The notes under the pieces: generated by a model
Database searches by the model: none
Told to the model about the DNA's origin: nothing
What the model saw: the letters and a program-made list of their open reading frames with translations, nothing else
Assembly (NCBI GenBank): GCA_037447655.1
Contig: JBBHKE010000813.1
Coordinates: forward strand, 270,578 to 334,577
Reading direction: 5' to 3'
Source: Zygnema cylindricum
Taxonomy: Eukaryota; Streptophyta; Zygnematophyceae; Zygnematales; Zygnemataceae
DNA length: 64,000 nucleotides
Translations under genes and position numbers: made by a program
Part shown: in pieces, positions 11,819-23,454 of the stretch
Numbering within the stretch: the first letter of the stretch is position 1
How the letters are laid out: the number at the start of each line of letters is the position of its first letter

Positions 11819-14540
11819 ACGGTTATGATTGAATAACGTGGCCAAAATGACATAATTCGATACACGTCAGAAAACTCTCCCTCGATATTCAAAGCACATT
11901 AATTAAGAAAAAAAATGACGTTCACAAAGCATATCGCAAAAAATGATACTTCCAACAAAAAAACAACAGAAAAAAAAGGTTTCAATTAAGTAATAAAAAA
12001 ACTTAATAGACGTTTTACTCCTTACCCTTTATTAAACAAACTGTGTATCATTATCACTTCTAATGTTTTTTTGCCACTTAAAACACATTTTCTCCGTACA
12101 CACGTCCAATTTCGAATTGGAAAATGCTAATAAGAAGGTGAGTATCCTACCTTTCAATTACAACCTTTGTATTAAGAATCTGATAAATGTGCACGTAAAT
12201 GGCAAAAAAAAATTGATGTCAATAGCAATACTCAATGTATAGTTCGATCAAAGAATATCAAACAGTTCTCGATCCCCAATGCCCGTGAATATAAGGGATT
12301 AGACCAAAGATATAAAATTCTCTGCCACAAACGAGAGAAACTAATTTCTCGAGTCGTAGTGACGGTAATCTCGTTCTTTATGAGTCGGTCCACCCATATA
12401 CATTGTCGCCCAAAAAAAAGCATTTGCCCTAGTCTAATATGTGAGGATCACATCACCATGGGTCAGTATTGGAGGAAAAATAATTGAGCCTAAAAGCTTA
12501 AAAGGCCACTGGAGGAGAACCAACTCCACACAAGGGTTACGACAATCTTCATATTAAAGTTTTCTTAATACTCGTGTCTTCTTACTAAAGTCTTATTGAT
12601 AAAGTCTTCTTATTAGAGTCTTTCATGTTATTGTTAGAAGTCGTAGTAACCATTTGTTTTTTTAGTTCCCAAGTACAATTCAAATGGTTAAACATCGTTT
12701 TTTTTTTTTAAATCTCATATTAGCATAACCAAAGATTATCAATGATCGCTTGTAAAACTTCAATGTTTGCAATGTATTTATATTAAAAAAAATATAAGAC
12801 TGAATAAAAGAAAACGATGGTAAACCACTCGAGTCCAATGGAAGAAAAAGGGTCGCAATGCCAATACTCAAAATTTACAGGCGGAGGGAAGCAGGGTTAT
12901 AGTAAAAGCAGAACGGAAGAAACGAACACAAAAAAGAATGGCATTTGAAACAAAGGCTCTCACAGAGGCAACAACCACTAAAGTAGCCACACAATCGTAT
13001 GCTTAAACCGACATTACCCGATCTAAGCTCAACATTAGTGAAGATCTACAAAGAGCAAAAGCCCCCCAAGCCCATGAGTGCATGTTGAGGGAATTATTAA
13101 ACATGTCGACGATCCATAACCGCGATAGTCGACAGAAAGAGGATAGAAGCTTCGGCTTGCTGTAAGGCTACAGATAAACGTTGACGATCAAAATAAGTAT
13201 GAACTAAAAAGACTCCCAAGTCCTAGTCGCTCAAACAAGCATCGAACACAAGTACGGAGAAAGTCGTTCAAAGCAACACACAAATGACCGCCATCGAAAA
13301 AATGTGATCCACAAGATCTCGGTTTGGATAATCACGCTCTCTTGTCCTACCCACGTCACGTGCGACCAGTTTAACATGTTAAGCCACTTAACCAATGATT
13401 GTAGGCGAGAAAATATATTTTGTTCACTAAGAGAATGTCACCAAATATACGACGTGCACTATAGAGTAGTAAAATATCAATCCGATGGGAATAGATAATA
13501 CGAAAAATCTCTCGATTAACAAAATTTCCTCTCTAGAAGCAAAAGTTGCAATGGAGTAGTAATGGTGTCGCAAATAACGTCATCCATTTGAATAAATTCT
13601 TCCATATAAGAGAAACAAAGCAAATGGATGCCAACGGGCTCAAGGACAGTCACACGAGCGAAAAAGAGAGATGAGTAAAGGTGGATTGGGGAGGCTAAGT
13701 CAAAATTTGAGGGGAGTGATTGAAAAAGAGAGTTGAGCAAAGGTGGATTGGGGAGGCTAAGTCAAAACCTGAGGGCAGTAGTGAGCACAGCGAGAGTGAA
13801 CTAGTGAATAAAATACGTGTAGTTTATCACTAAGATCTACAGGTCCACCACAAGGAGAAAAAGCGTGCACGCAACAAATTAGAGGGAAAAGCCTCAAAAG
13901 GCTCGGTTTAATAGTGGCTACAACCTTATCAAAATTTGATGCTTGGACACTCCCAACTGATTTTGTAAAAACACTAGAAAAAACCAACATATTTGCGAAA
14001 GCAAAAGGACGAAAAGCTAATGACACGCCCAAAGGGAGTCGTCTGACGGCGAACACACCGTCCAAAACATGTGGGACAATGGTAGCAAAAGGGAAAGTGT
14101 CCTCTGCTGCAGCAACAAGGACACGGACTTCACGGATACTTCTAGAAGCTGCAGGGACATCACGGGCACTTCTAGAAGTTGCAGCAACAAGGACAATAAG
14201 GACACTGGGACACTAGTAGAAGCTGCAGAGTCACCCATCTAATTCAGCAAAAGTCAACCCAAGAGTAGTACACAAATGGCCTATTTTCACTAGCTGACAC
14301 TCCACACAACAAAAGCCACTTACACTCACAACACAACTCACTTAGAGCTCACACTTAACACAACATACTGACAAAGTTTCATACACAAAATTTGATCAAT
14401 CACAAAGTGACATAGACACAAAGATAGCCGTAAAGTCAGTTTCCTTTAGTGTGTACATGTTATCTTATCAAACGTCTAAGTCCTAATTTAAACAAATACA
14501 CTTTTCTGACTACCTAACTACTTATAAGATCACTGTAGAT
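11819..14540. other. Intergenic DNA with a degenerate MITE, no recognised gene
   Basis: A decayed CACCGTG-type MITE sits at about 12040-12239 (CGCCACTTAAAACA-like subterminal region present, ends eroded). From 12850 to 14300 several short frames occur on both strands; none shows a domain. The plus-strand frame 13914-14216 ends in short Ala/Thr/Arg repeats made by a small tandem repeat around 14120-14190. Confidence 0.5.
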
Positions 14541-14546
14541 ACACTA

Positions 14547-14945
14547 CACCGTGAATCGTTATTAGCGTATTGAACGCTAATTCGATTCCCCCTATTTTTT
14601 CCCAAATTCTCAAATAAAACTATCCATACTTCAAAAAAAAAAACTTTATTTTCTAATTAGACTAAACGATTTCTTTGAAAATTCCCAAATTCCCAATTAG
14701 TGTTAATAACGGTGATTATTATATCTACACCGTGAACCGTTATTAGCGTAATGAACGCTAATTCGATTCCCCCAATTTTTTCCCAAATTCTCAAAAAAAA
14801 TTATCCATACTTCAAAAAAAAAAACTTTATTTTTCAATTAGAGTAAACGATTTCTTTGAAAATTCCCAAATTCCCAATTAGTGTTAATAACGGTGATTAT
14901 TTCTATACGCTAAAAAAACTTCAACGCTAATTACGATTCACGCTG
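14547..14945. mobile_element. Head-to-tail pair of TA-flanked MITE units (181-bp period)
   Basis: CACCGTGAATCGTTATTAGC starts at 14547 and a near-identical CACCGTGAACCGTTATTAGC starts at 14728. The bodies match over almost their full length. Only the second unit carries the complete opposite end (ATTACGATTCACGCTG then TA at 14946). This suggests unequal exchange or replication slippage within one element. Confidence 0.85.
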
Positions 14946-15299
14946 TATCGTACTGTCCGATTTTGCTACCTGGTACAATTAATCCTAAGTACAATTTTTT
15001 ACCACGGATAACCCTAATTTGTCTCTAAACTATTCATACCTAACGGTAATACTTTAACTATTACAACAAAATGTATTTGGTGATTCATTTACCACCAACT
15101 TTCTAATACACCAATAAAATGTTTGTACGCCGACAATCGAATCTTCATGTGGTCTGTCCGTCAAATCCACGCTGATTTATGAGTGTAAGATATAATTGAT
15201 GTTTCAATTTAATTTGCATGGATACCTTTTAGTGTTTCGCTTTCTCTGACTGACGCGTGGAATATTATGACGCCGTTTGACATAATAGAAATGATACTA

Positions 15300-15798
15300 C
15301 ACCGCGAATCGTAATTAAAGTAATATACGTTAATCCCGTCACCCCAAATTTTGGCTCTATCACCATAAATAGAGTACATTACTCTAACTTATTTTTTACG
15401 TTATTTAAGGTACTTTTTGAATGAGCGTTAATTTCCCTAATAGAGTGCCGTTTTAAATAGTGTGGCGTACAGTTGGTGTTTGACCGTGCAAAATTGTTCT
15501 TTATTAAGTAAAAACGTACAAATAATGATTTAATACAGGTCGTTATCATGTAACTGCGTTTTAACAAACCGCGTAATGCAAACGTCATAATGACGATAAA
15601 CAGTACGTTTTGTCAGATTCTGTACAAACACCTAATTTACAGTAGAGATATTCAACACGTCAAATTAGAATACTCAAATAAATTAGAGTAAATTCCTTTT
15701 TGAAAAAGTTATATCACACAAATTAGAGTTCATAACTCTAATTATTTTTCTCTTTTTTTACTCTATTTTTTTCTTTACCCTAATTACGATTCGCGCTG
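15300..15798. mobile_element. About 500-bp TA-flanked element, CACCGCGAATCG ends
   Basis: The left end CACCGCGAATCGTAATTA and right end TAATTACGATTCGCGCTG are inverted copies, each bounded by TA. It is longer than the other family members and encodes nothing recognised. Confidence 0.75.
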
Positions 15799-16550
15799 TA
15801 CTTCATCACTGGCCATCGCTACTCCAACGACAAGATTATCTCATCGCTCTCTCATACTGATGGCTCACTTAGAGACCATAGTTTTCCAAAAACAATATCC
15901 CCAACCAAAATGGGAGAGACAAGGGTGGTGGCAATAAGGAAAGAACTTCTCGAAAAAGTAGTGGGAGCCAAACGTTGTGTCGATATTAAACCGAATCCTC
16001 TTGTAAAGTCATAAAGGGGTGCTTGAATGCAAAACATAGGCCTAGATTCAAGCTCAAAATCCCCACAACTTAACAAAGTATCGAGGATGTCCATGAGGCG
16101 AACATGAAACTCGGAAAGAGATGAGACAAACGTCGGGGTTTGAGGGGAAGTGCGAGTAAGGTAAGAGTGACAGTGGGGGAAAACCTTATTAACAGAGCAA
16201 AATCCATATGGGGATCAGGAAGAAGGGGAAGGTCGTCCGCGTGGGACAAACGTCTGCGAAGAGCACATGGAAAAATTGGGTCTCAAAAGTATCTGTACCA
16301 AAAGAGCAACCCATAGTTAAGTAATTCGTAATTGTTTTTTACCTTTTTAGGAATATGCAAATTTTTTGACAATTTTGATTTTTTCGTAAAATGCATATAC
16401 TTTCGTTGTAAGGAGAAAAATTGAAAAAAATTACAATGCGTCACTTTTTCGTTAGAAGTTTTAATGGATGCAAAAAAAAAAATAATCCAACGAAGCCGCC
16501 ACTACATCCGCCATCGAATCATTCGTTGAAGCCGCCTTGAAAGATTATAC
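15799..16550. other. Unassigned DNA
   Basis: A minus-strand frame at 15852-16094 has unbiased composition but no recognised domain and no convincing splice context. Nothing else is supported. Confidence 0.35.
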
Positions 16551-16555
16551 AAAGC

Positions 16556-17436
16556 TTGCAACGAGCAACCATGCCCAAGGTTCGAATACCATGGTGGGAG
16601 TATCTTAAGGTTTCAAAAGGTGAAGTTCTTGTTGAGAACAAAATGTGCATTTGTGTCTACTTTAGCTTTGAATACCATGGACAGGCCACTAAGATTAGAA
16701 GGAAATGTAAAGAGTGGAGGTGTTCGGGCTTGGAATTCATGTCCATAAGAAGTCAATGTAGAGTTAAGTGTCTTAAAAACGAGAAGGTTTTGGGGGCTCT
16801 CAAAAGCGTGGTATGTCCACTTTGGACCAACTTACAAGAAGTCATGCAGACTCTAGCCAAAGAAGTAAGGTACAAGTAATGCACACGAAAAAAAAAAGTT
16901 GCTTCATTTAGCAAAACAAAAAGATAATAGGTTGAGGCGTTCTATGCCAATAGCTCGCTTATGAACCTAGTCAACGACCCTTGATTCATTGCAACACCAA
17001 ACCATATTGGGAATATAGGGGATGCTTAAAAGCTACCAACCTTTAATGGTTTTGACACTCGTCTCCTAGGTGAGACTAAGGCTAGTGATCAAGGAATTGA
17101 TAAGGTACATGGAGACGATGCAAGTCACTAGAGCCTCTCTCACTTCAAACATTGGATAGTCCTTGATCACACTCATCCCTTGAACCTTTTAACAGTCACC
17201 CACAAAGGCTTGTCAAGGCAATTGACACTAGGGGAGGGTAAAAAGATGTTGGATATGTTTTTGAAGAGTAAAAGAAGGGAGTTCTTGAAGTAGGGGTAGA
17301 GCATTTGGTGCACATTGTTAGTGATTGTGCTTCGTGAAAAACGCAACAACCTCGTTGCTCATGAGTAAGAACCTTTCCCTCACATGGAAGCTATGTTGTA
17401 CCACCACCTAGACTTGTTATTCGAGGATATGTTATT
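16556..17436 (+). pseudogene. hAT transposase remnant (BED finger and DUF659-like region)
   Basis: The frame 16556-16879 reads PWWEYLKVSKGEVLVENKM then CVYFSFEYHGQAT, which resembles a decayed BED finger at the start of plant hAT transposases. After frame changes the translation gives MNLVNDP, KLPTFNGFDTRLLGETKAS near 17030-17080, a match to the DUF659 opening, then VEHLVHIVSDCAS near 17300 and HHLDLLFEDM near 17400, the His-Leu-Asp-Leu motif following the catalytic region. Several stops and frameshifts make it inactive. The sequence then runs into the ATTTTGG minisatellite, so the 3' half is lost or displaced. The family call is from remembered motif patterns, not an alignment. Confidence 0.7.
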
Positions 17437-18236
17437 TTGGTCATTCTGGGCAATTTGCTCATTTTGGGCATTTTGGTCATTTTGGACATTTTGGGAATTT
17501 TGGGCATTATGGTCATTTTGGACATTTTGGGCATTTTGGTCATTTTAGAAATTTTGGGCATTTTGGGCATTTTGGACATTTTTGTTATTTTGTGCATTTT
17601 GGCCATTTTGGACATTTTGGTCATTTTGGCCATTTTGTGCATTTTGGCCATTTTTGTCATTTTGTGCATTTTGGCCATTTTGGAATTTTTTGTCATTTTG
17701 GCCATTTTGAACAATTTTGGAGATTTTGGCCATTTTGGGCCATTTTGGCGATTTTGGCGATTTTGGCCACTTTGGCCATTTTGGGCATTTTGGAGAATGT
17801 TGGATATTTTGGACATTTTGGCCATTTTTGCCATTTTGGACATTTGGCCATTTTTGCCATTTTTGCCATTTTTGCAATTTTGGACATTTTGGCCACTTTG
17901 GCCATTTTGGGCATTTTGGACAATGTTGGATATTTTGGACATTTTGGCCATTTTTGCCATTTTGGAAATTTTGGCCATTTTTGACATTTTGGACATTTTT
18001 GGCCATTTTGGGAATTTTTGCCATTTTGGACATTTGGACATTTTGTCCAATTTGGGCCACTTTGGACATTTTGGCCATTTTGGCCATTTTGGACATTTTT
18101 GACATTTTAATTTGGCCACTTTGGCCATTTTGGCCTTTATGGCAATTTTGACCATTTTGGCCATTTTGGACATTTTTGACATTTTGGCCATTTTGTCCAT
18201 TTTGGGCATTTTGGCCATTTTTTGCATTTTTGGCAT
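17437..18236. repeat. ATTTTGGNC minisatellite, 9-10 bp units
   Basis: About 85 units of CATTTTGGA, CATTTTGGC, CATTTTGGG and close variants. The unit is a multiple of three and rarely contains stops, so it opens long frames on both strands (Met-Ala-Lys type on minus, Ile-Leu and Phe-Gly-His type on plus). These are artefacts of the repeat. It starts inside the hAT transposase remnant. Confidence 0.95.
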
Positions 18237-19006
18237 ATTATGGTTTTGGTTTGGAAGAGTGTGAGAAACAAAAAATGCTTGTTAATGCTTAAAGAATGAA
18301 AAATGTCAAAATATAAACGGTCAAAAAATGGGGGGGTGTATATTTTTTTTGTTATGAAGTTGGTTGAGGACTAACTACAAGAAAACATGTTTGTTCATGG
18401 CTCACTATGTATCGCATAAGCCAATTGATTTTTCTTTAAAAAAAATCGTATTCGAATTGGTGTCATTAAATCCAATCAATGTTAATTATGCTTCAGTTAC
18501 ATTGAGGTGGGTTCCATTTTTTGTCAAACCATCGGAAACCCTAGAAAATGAAAAAAAATGTTATAAATGAGTTAAAAAACGATCATTCGTATATATTTTT
18601 AGAACTTTGGCATCTCGAATACTACATCCGTACATCGGTTCAAATTCCAACTGGCTTGATTCAGTTTAACCAAATGGTTTTGAAATCATCAAAACAAATT
18701 AACAAAACCAAAAAGTTAACCCAAAAAAAAAATTCGAATAAACCGAAAAGGAAAAATGGGTTCAGTTCAGTTTGTTTTGACTCGGTTTAGCATCTCTCTT
18801 TACTTCGTGAGTTTCAAAACGCCACGTGGACATCTGATTAGAGCAAAGATCGTACGGAGAATGCTACCTTTGAACTTTTTCAAGTCACTGCTACCTGATT
18901 AGTTATGGAGGTTTTTTTTAAATATTCAGAGTTATGGAGGTTTTTTTAAAATGTTTTGAGTTTATGGAGGTTTTTTTTAAATATTCTGAGTTTAGAAACT
19001 GCAGGA
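18237..19006. other. Unassigned DNA with a 3-unit tandem repeat
   Basis: Three copies of TTATGGAGGTTTTTTT plus spacer occur at about 18903-18995 with a period near 40 bp. The remainder is AT-rich with short frames lacking domains. Confidence 0.6.
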
Positions 19007-20960
19007 CACCGTGTATCGCTATTATAGCACTTTACTATGTAACATAAACTTAATCTTGTAACTTTGTTTTTTGGCGCATATTCTCCGTACTACTTTCAAA
19101 GCATTCTAATGTAAAGAAATGAAATCGTTACTTTAGATTGTGACGGATGTAGACGTGAGTGTAATTTGTGACGGTTGTAGACGACTATAAAGCTCGCGAC
19201 AGTTGATGACGTTTACCAAATAGCGATGGTTGTCGACGTCTAATTACTTGTGACATTGTAGATGTTTATTTTTAAACTTCTTGCCGTGGTTTCCCGATTT
19301 TGGCCTTTAGTCTTTTCTCACTCTACTTGCCATCAAAATACGCCCAAATATAGTTAAAAGAAATCGGATTTAGAGATTTTCATTTGATACCGTTATTGAT
19401 GTTTTTCATTGCAAGAATTGTTAGAAAGACGCGGTAATGGGAGAGGGAAAGCGAGGGAGGAGCTTTCACAAACTTCTTTTTTGCGAAATGGCGTCCGTTG
19501 GTCGAGACCCCTCCACTGCCCTTGTACGGAAAAAAACGCATGGAAAAGAGCACGTACAGGCTGTAAACGTGCAGTGGGTTTTTTTTTTGGTATTCCGCGC
19601 ACAAAAATTTGTCAAAAGCCTCCGACGCGTGCGACATCATCTGCCTATTCGCTCACATCATGGAACTTTATTTAAAATTAGCTCGCGAGGTGATTTTATA
19701 TAAAGTTTGAAGATGATATGGAAGGACGCGAAAGTGGGTTGAAACGCGATAGACAACAAACTGCATCGTGTTAGATGACAAACTACAGTACATATAAAGG
19801 GTGTGTGCCCATGTAACCGAAACTTTGAAATGTTACTTTAGATTTTAGCGCAGATTTTACGGTGCACTTTTCAAAGTGTTCCTATATCAATCATTACTTG
19901 CGCCTTCATTACTTCAAATATGTGACAGTTGTAGACGTCTACAAAATGTGTGACAACCTACGATAGTACGAAACGAAATGTAAACGACTACGAAACTTCA
20001 TAAAATTAGTGACGTCTACAAAAACGGCGACGATTGTAGACGTCGAGTTTTTTGTGACATTGTAAATGTTTAGGGTTTTGTGACATTGCAAAGTCATGCA
20101 ACCTTATGACGTCATCAACACGTAAGCTTTCTGCCATGGATTTTCTTACCTTTTATCATTCGAAATGCCATCAAACTGAGACCAAAAATATTCAAAAAAA
20201 AAAGGAAAAAATAATATCTTCATTTGATACTATTATTGCTGCATTTCATTTAGAGATGAGAGAAAGAGGAGTGGGTGAAAGAGACAGATGTGGAGAGACG
20301 AAGACGACTTAAATTTTTGCTAAGGACCCATGAATGGAAGTGGAGGTCCGAGACCCCAACTATTTTTTTTCCCTACATGCTTGTCATTTTTGTAAGTACA
20401 TGCGCGTGACGAGCAGGGAAAAAAATAGCGTGTAGCGTGTACTCTCCCTCGTTCAAAATTTTCAGAAGACGTTTCACGCGTGCAATAATGACTTTCTATT
20501 CGTCGATAGGGTGTTATTTTGGTTAAAATCTGGTCGCTATTTGATTCTAGTACAAGTGTGAAGATGAGTTGGCGTGACGTGGAAGTGGGTCGCGATGATA
20601 GTAACGCCAAATTGACATACTTTCCAAGTTACAAGATGACGCAAAATGTACGACGTAAGTTTTTCTCGTTGCAAGTCTTATTTTTTGTGAAAACGACGGA
20701 AAAAAACCCTTACTTGAACACATGAGCACACACCCGAAGTTTCAAGGTAACGCAACTTGTACGGTGGTTTTTTCAGTTTTTTGGTACGGCTGCGGATTTT
20801 ATCGTTTTTTTCAAGTTATAGAAGAAAACGACAAAAAATAGCTGTAACTTTAGCGCATGGGAAAGTGCCCTTGATTAATATTTTTTTTGCCGCTTAAAAC
20901 ATCTTTTCTCCGTACATATTTGCTGGATTTTGGATCTAATGGTCGCGAAAAACAGTTGCC
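19007..20960. mobile_element. TA-flanked MITE split by PIF/Harbinger-like elements
   Basis: CACCGTGTATCGCTATTA at 19008-19025 is the left end of the CACCGTG family. Its expected continuation, TTAATATTTTTTTTGCCGC then TTAAAACATC, resumes at about 20876. Between them lie two adjoining relatives of the Harbinger-like element at 56578: one at about 19026-19800 in inverted orientation, and one at about 19799-20871 ending in GCGCATGGGAAAGTGCCC. The transposon entered the MITE at its TTA, the target type expected for this superfamily. Confidence 0.65.
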
Positions 20961-21234
20961 ACGTGTGAAGGACGATTTATGCTTTTTGTTTTTTTTAGCT
21001 TTTAACATTTTTTCCGTACAATTTATTTGGCGATTGTACTTTCATACTATTTACGTGTACGTTTTTGTTACCGTACATCTCGTGAAGAATTTAGGAATGT
21101 CAGATTCGGATGTCGTTCTAAAAGTGCGAATATTTCGTACGGATGCCGCAGGAAATCCGTACATGAATTTTGACTTTTTAAAAAAACAAACTCTTGATTC
21201 AAATTTCCATTTTTTTCTTATATATTTTTAATTT

Positions 21235-21236
<2 letters not shown>

Positions 21237-21293
<57 letters not shown>

Positions 21294-21373
21294 ATTTTTG
21301 TCTAAAAAAATTATATGTTTTTTTTTTTTTTTTTATATTATATATATTATTATATTTTCCCCCATTTTTTTTT

Positions 21374-21439
<66 letters not shown>

Positions 21440-21465
21440 TTTTTTTTTTTTTTTTTTTTTTTTTC
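21237..21465. repeat. (TA)n followed by very long T-runs
   Basis: A (TA)n of about 50 bases is followed by T-runs that together exceed 90 bases at 21365-21465. Frames of poly-Phe are artefacts. Confidence 0.95.
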
Positions 21466-21483
21466 AAATTATGTTTTTTCAAG

Positions 21484-23122
21484 TCCTGTTTTCAATAATA
21501 CCCAAAATTCTTCAAATCTAGTTCCTTCAAATTTGGGTGAAAATGGGGTCCCAACGGTGGTCAATTTATCAACAGCCTCAGAAAAAGAGACAAAAAAATC
21601 AACATTGAAAAATAGTATTGGTAAGTTTCTCAAAAATGTGTGCTCTTTTTTTTTTTTAATTAATTTATTTATTATTATTATTTTTTTTTAATTGAAGGTC
21701 TGAATTTTTGTTGTCAAACAAGTTTTTGGTCATTTTGTTTTTTTTTTTTCTTAGTTTTTTTATTTTGTAACTAAACCCCAAAAAATATTAAACAAAGAAG
21801 TATATAAATATATAAATATGTGGATAACTTCATATTTTTGTGTGAAAATTAAATAAAAAAGTAAAGAAATAAAAAGTACATAAATATGTCCGACGTAGAT
21901 ATATCAATAACTATAATAGCTAAATAAATACATAACTACATAAAAAATTAATCAATTAATTAAAAAAAGAAATAAGTAGATAAATTAATGCATAAATAAA
22001 TAGATAAATAAATAAAAAGTATAAATAAATTGACAAGTCAACAGGTGTTAGTTGAGTTTTAGGATTAAAACATATTATCTATCCTTTTCTCTGGAAAAAC
22101 CGTTTTAGCCGGTTTTTTTTTTAATAAACGTTTTTTCTATGTACAATTTGGGGAGGGTGCTCACGAAAAGAAGCATATGAGCAAAATAAAATAAAAGAAA
22201 TAATAATAAAATAAAATAAAGAAAAAGAAAAAAGAAAAAAGGGTATATGCAGCATTGTGGTCCCCCCCCCCACTTTTTTTTTTCTTGTTCCTTTTTTTTT
22301 TTGTTTGTTTGTTTTGTCTTGTTTTTTGTTTTTTATTTGTTTAAAGAGTTGACAGTGTTGTGGGAAATTGGGCGTCAAAAAAAAAAAAAAAAAAAAAAGA
22401 TTTAAGCGGAGTTGAAGAAAAGTTTTTGCCGAAAATTCGTCGCCGCCCGAAAAATGAATGCTGGAGCAGGTAAGGAACTCTCTCTCTCCCTCCCTCTCTC
22501 TCTCCTTCCCTCTCTCTCTCGCTGCCTCTCTCTACCTCTCTCAGTCGCTCTCCCTCTCCCTCTCTTTCACTCTCTATCTCACCCTCTCCCTCTTTCTTTC
22601 TTTCTTGGGGGAGGGAGAGAGAGGAATAGGTAAGAGGGGGAGAGGGCGGAGGGAGAGGGAGGAGAGGAGAAGGGAGGGGGAAGGAGACGGAAGAGGGAAC
22701 CGAAGGGGCTGAAGGGGAGAGGGAGGGAGATAAAGGGAGGAGGGAGGGAGGGAGAGGTAATATGCGGAAACGGAGGTTGAAGGGAGAGACGAGGGGAAAG
22801 GAGGAAGGAAAAGGAGGAGTGGGAGGGAGCAAGGAGGAAAGAGCTAAGGGAGGAGTGGACAATGGAGAAAGAAGGGAGAGGTCTTTTTTTTTCTTAATTA
22901 AGTATTTCTGCATTTTCCAGCATCATTTTGTTTTCTCATATTTATTTATTTATTTTTACATGTTAGAATGGTTCAAATAAAAGATATAGCAAAATGATAG
23001 TTTAAAATTAAATGAAGCATTTCTTGTCGTTTTTTTTTTTTTTCCGGGCAGGGGAGAGCGTCATTTTTATCATACTTTTTTTACGGAACCTCCGTCACCG
23101 CAATTTACGGAAAAACTAATAA
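21484..23122 (+). CDS. Unrecognised gene: three phase-compatible exons, partial at both ends
   Basis: Exon a, 21484-21620, reads SPVFNNTQNSSNLVPSNLG and ends ATT G before GTAAGT. Exon b, 22349-22469, follows a long pyrimidine tract and AG, adds a short Lys run and KDLSGVEEKFLPKIRRRP, and ends AGC AG before GTAAGG. Exon c, 23052-23122, follows CCGGGCAG, reads GERHFYHTFFTEPPSPQF and ends before GTAAGT. All three junction phases agree and no stop falls inside. A possible upstream start is MSDSDVVLKVRIFRTDAAGN from 21097, but no good donor joins it. Downstream exons are lost in the pyrimidine tract. I do not recognise the protein. Confidence 0.45.
22480..22895. repeat. CT-rich tract followed by GA-rich tract within an intron
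   Basis: 22480-22605 is CTCTCC-rich and 22606-22895 is GGGAGA-rich on the same strand. The intron of the candidate gene could therefore fold into a large imperfect hairpin. Frames on both strands are artefacts of composition. Confidence 0.85.
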
Positions 23123-23454
23123 GTAAGTTGTTTTTTCATTTTTTTTTTATTTACTTTTTTTGGGAGGGATATGGGGTGGTTTGTGTGTTTTTCTGGTTTA
23201 AGGCTTTGAAATATTGTGTTTAAATTGTTGATTGTTTGTTTTTTTTTTTTTTTTTTTTACGATTTGTAGTTTAAATGTTTTGAAGTTAAAAATTGGATAT
23301 ATTTACAATGTAATACCTGCAAAAAAAAAAGTAATAATGATAGTTATAATAATAGAAAAATAGAGGAAAAAGGAAAAAGGAAAAAGGAAGGAAGGAGATA
23401 ATGTACTCGACATTATCTTTTTTTGTTTCTTTTGGCTCAATCATTACATACTGA

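Noticed and set aside
13757-14240. Overlapping frames on both strands near 14 kb as a gene
   Set aside because: No domain, no splice structure, and part is a short tandem repeat.
17391-18236. Long plus and minus reading frames over the ATTTTGG array (up to 281 codons)
   Set aside because: They exist only because a 9-bp stop-free unit repeats; several frames on both strands are open at once and none has a domain.
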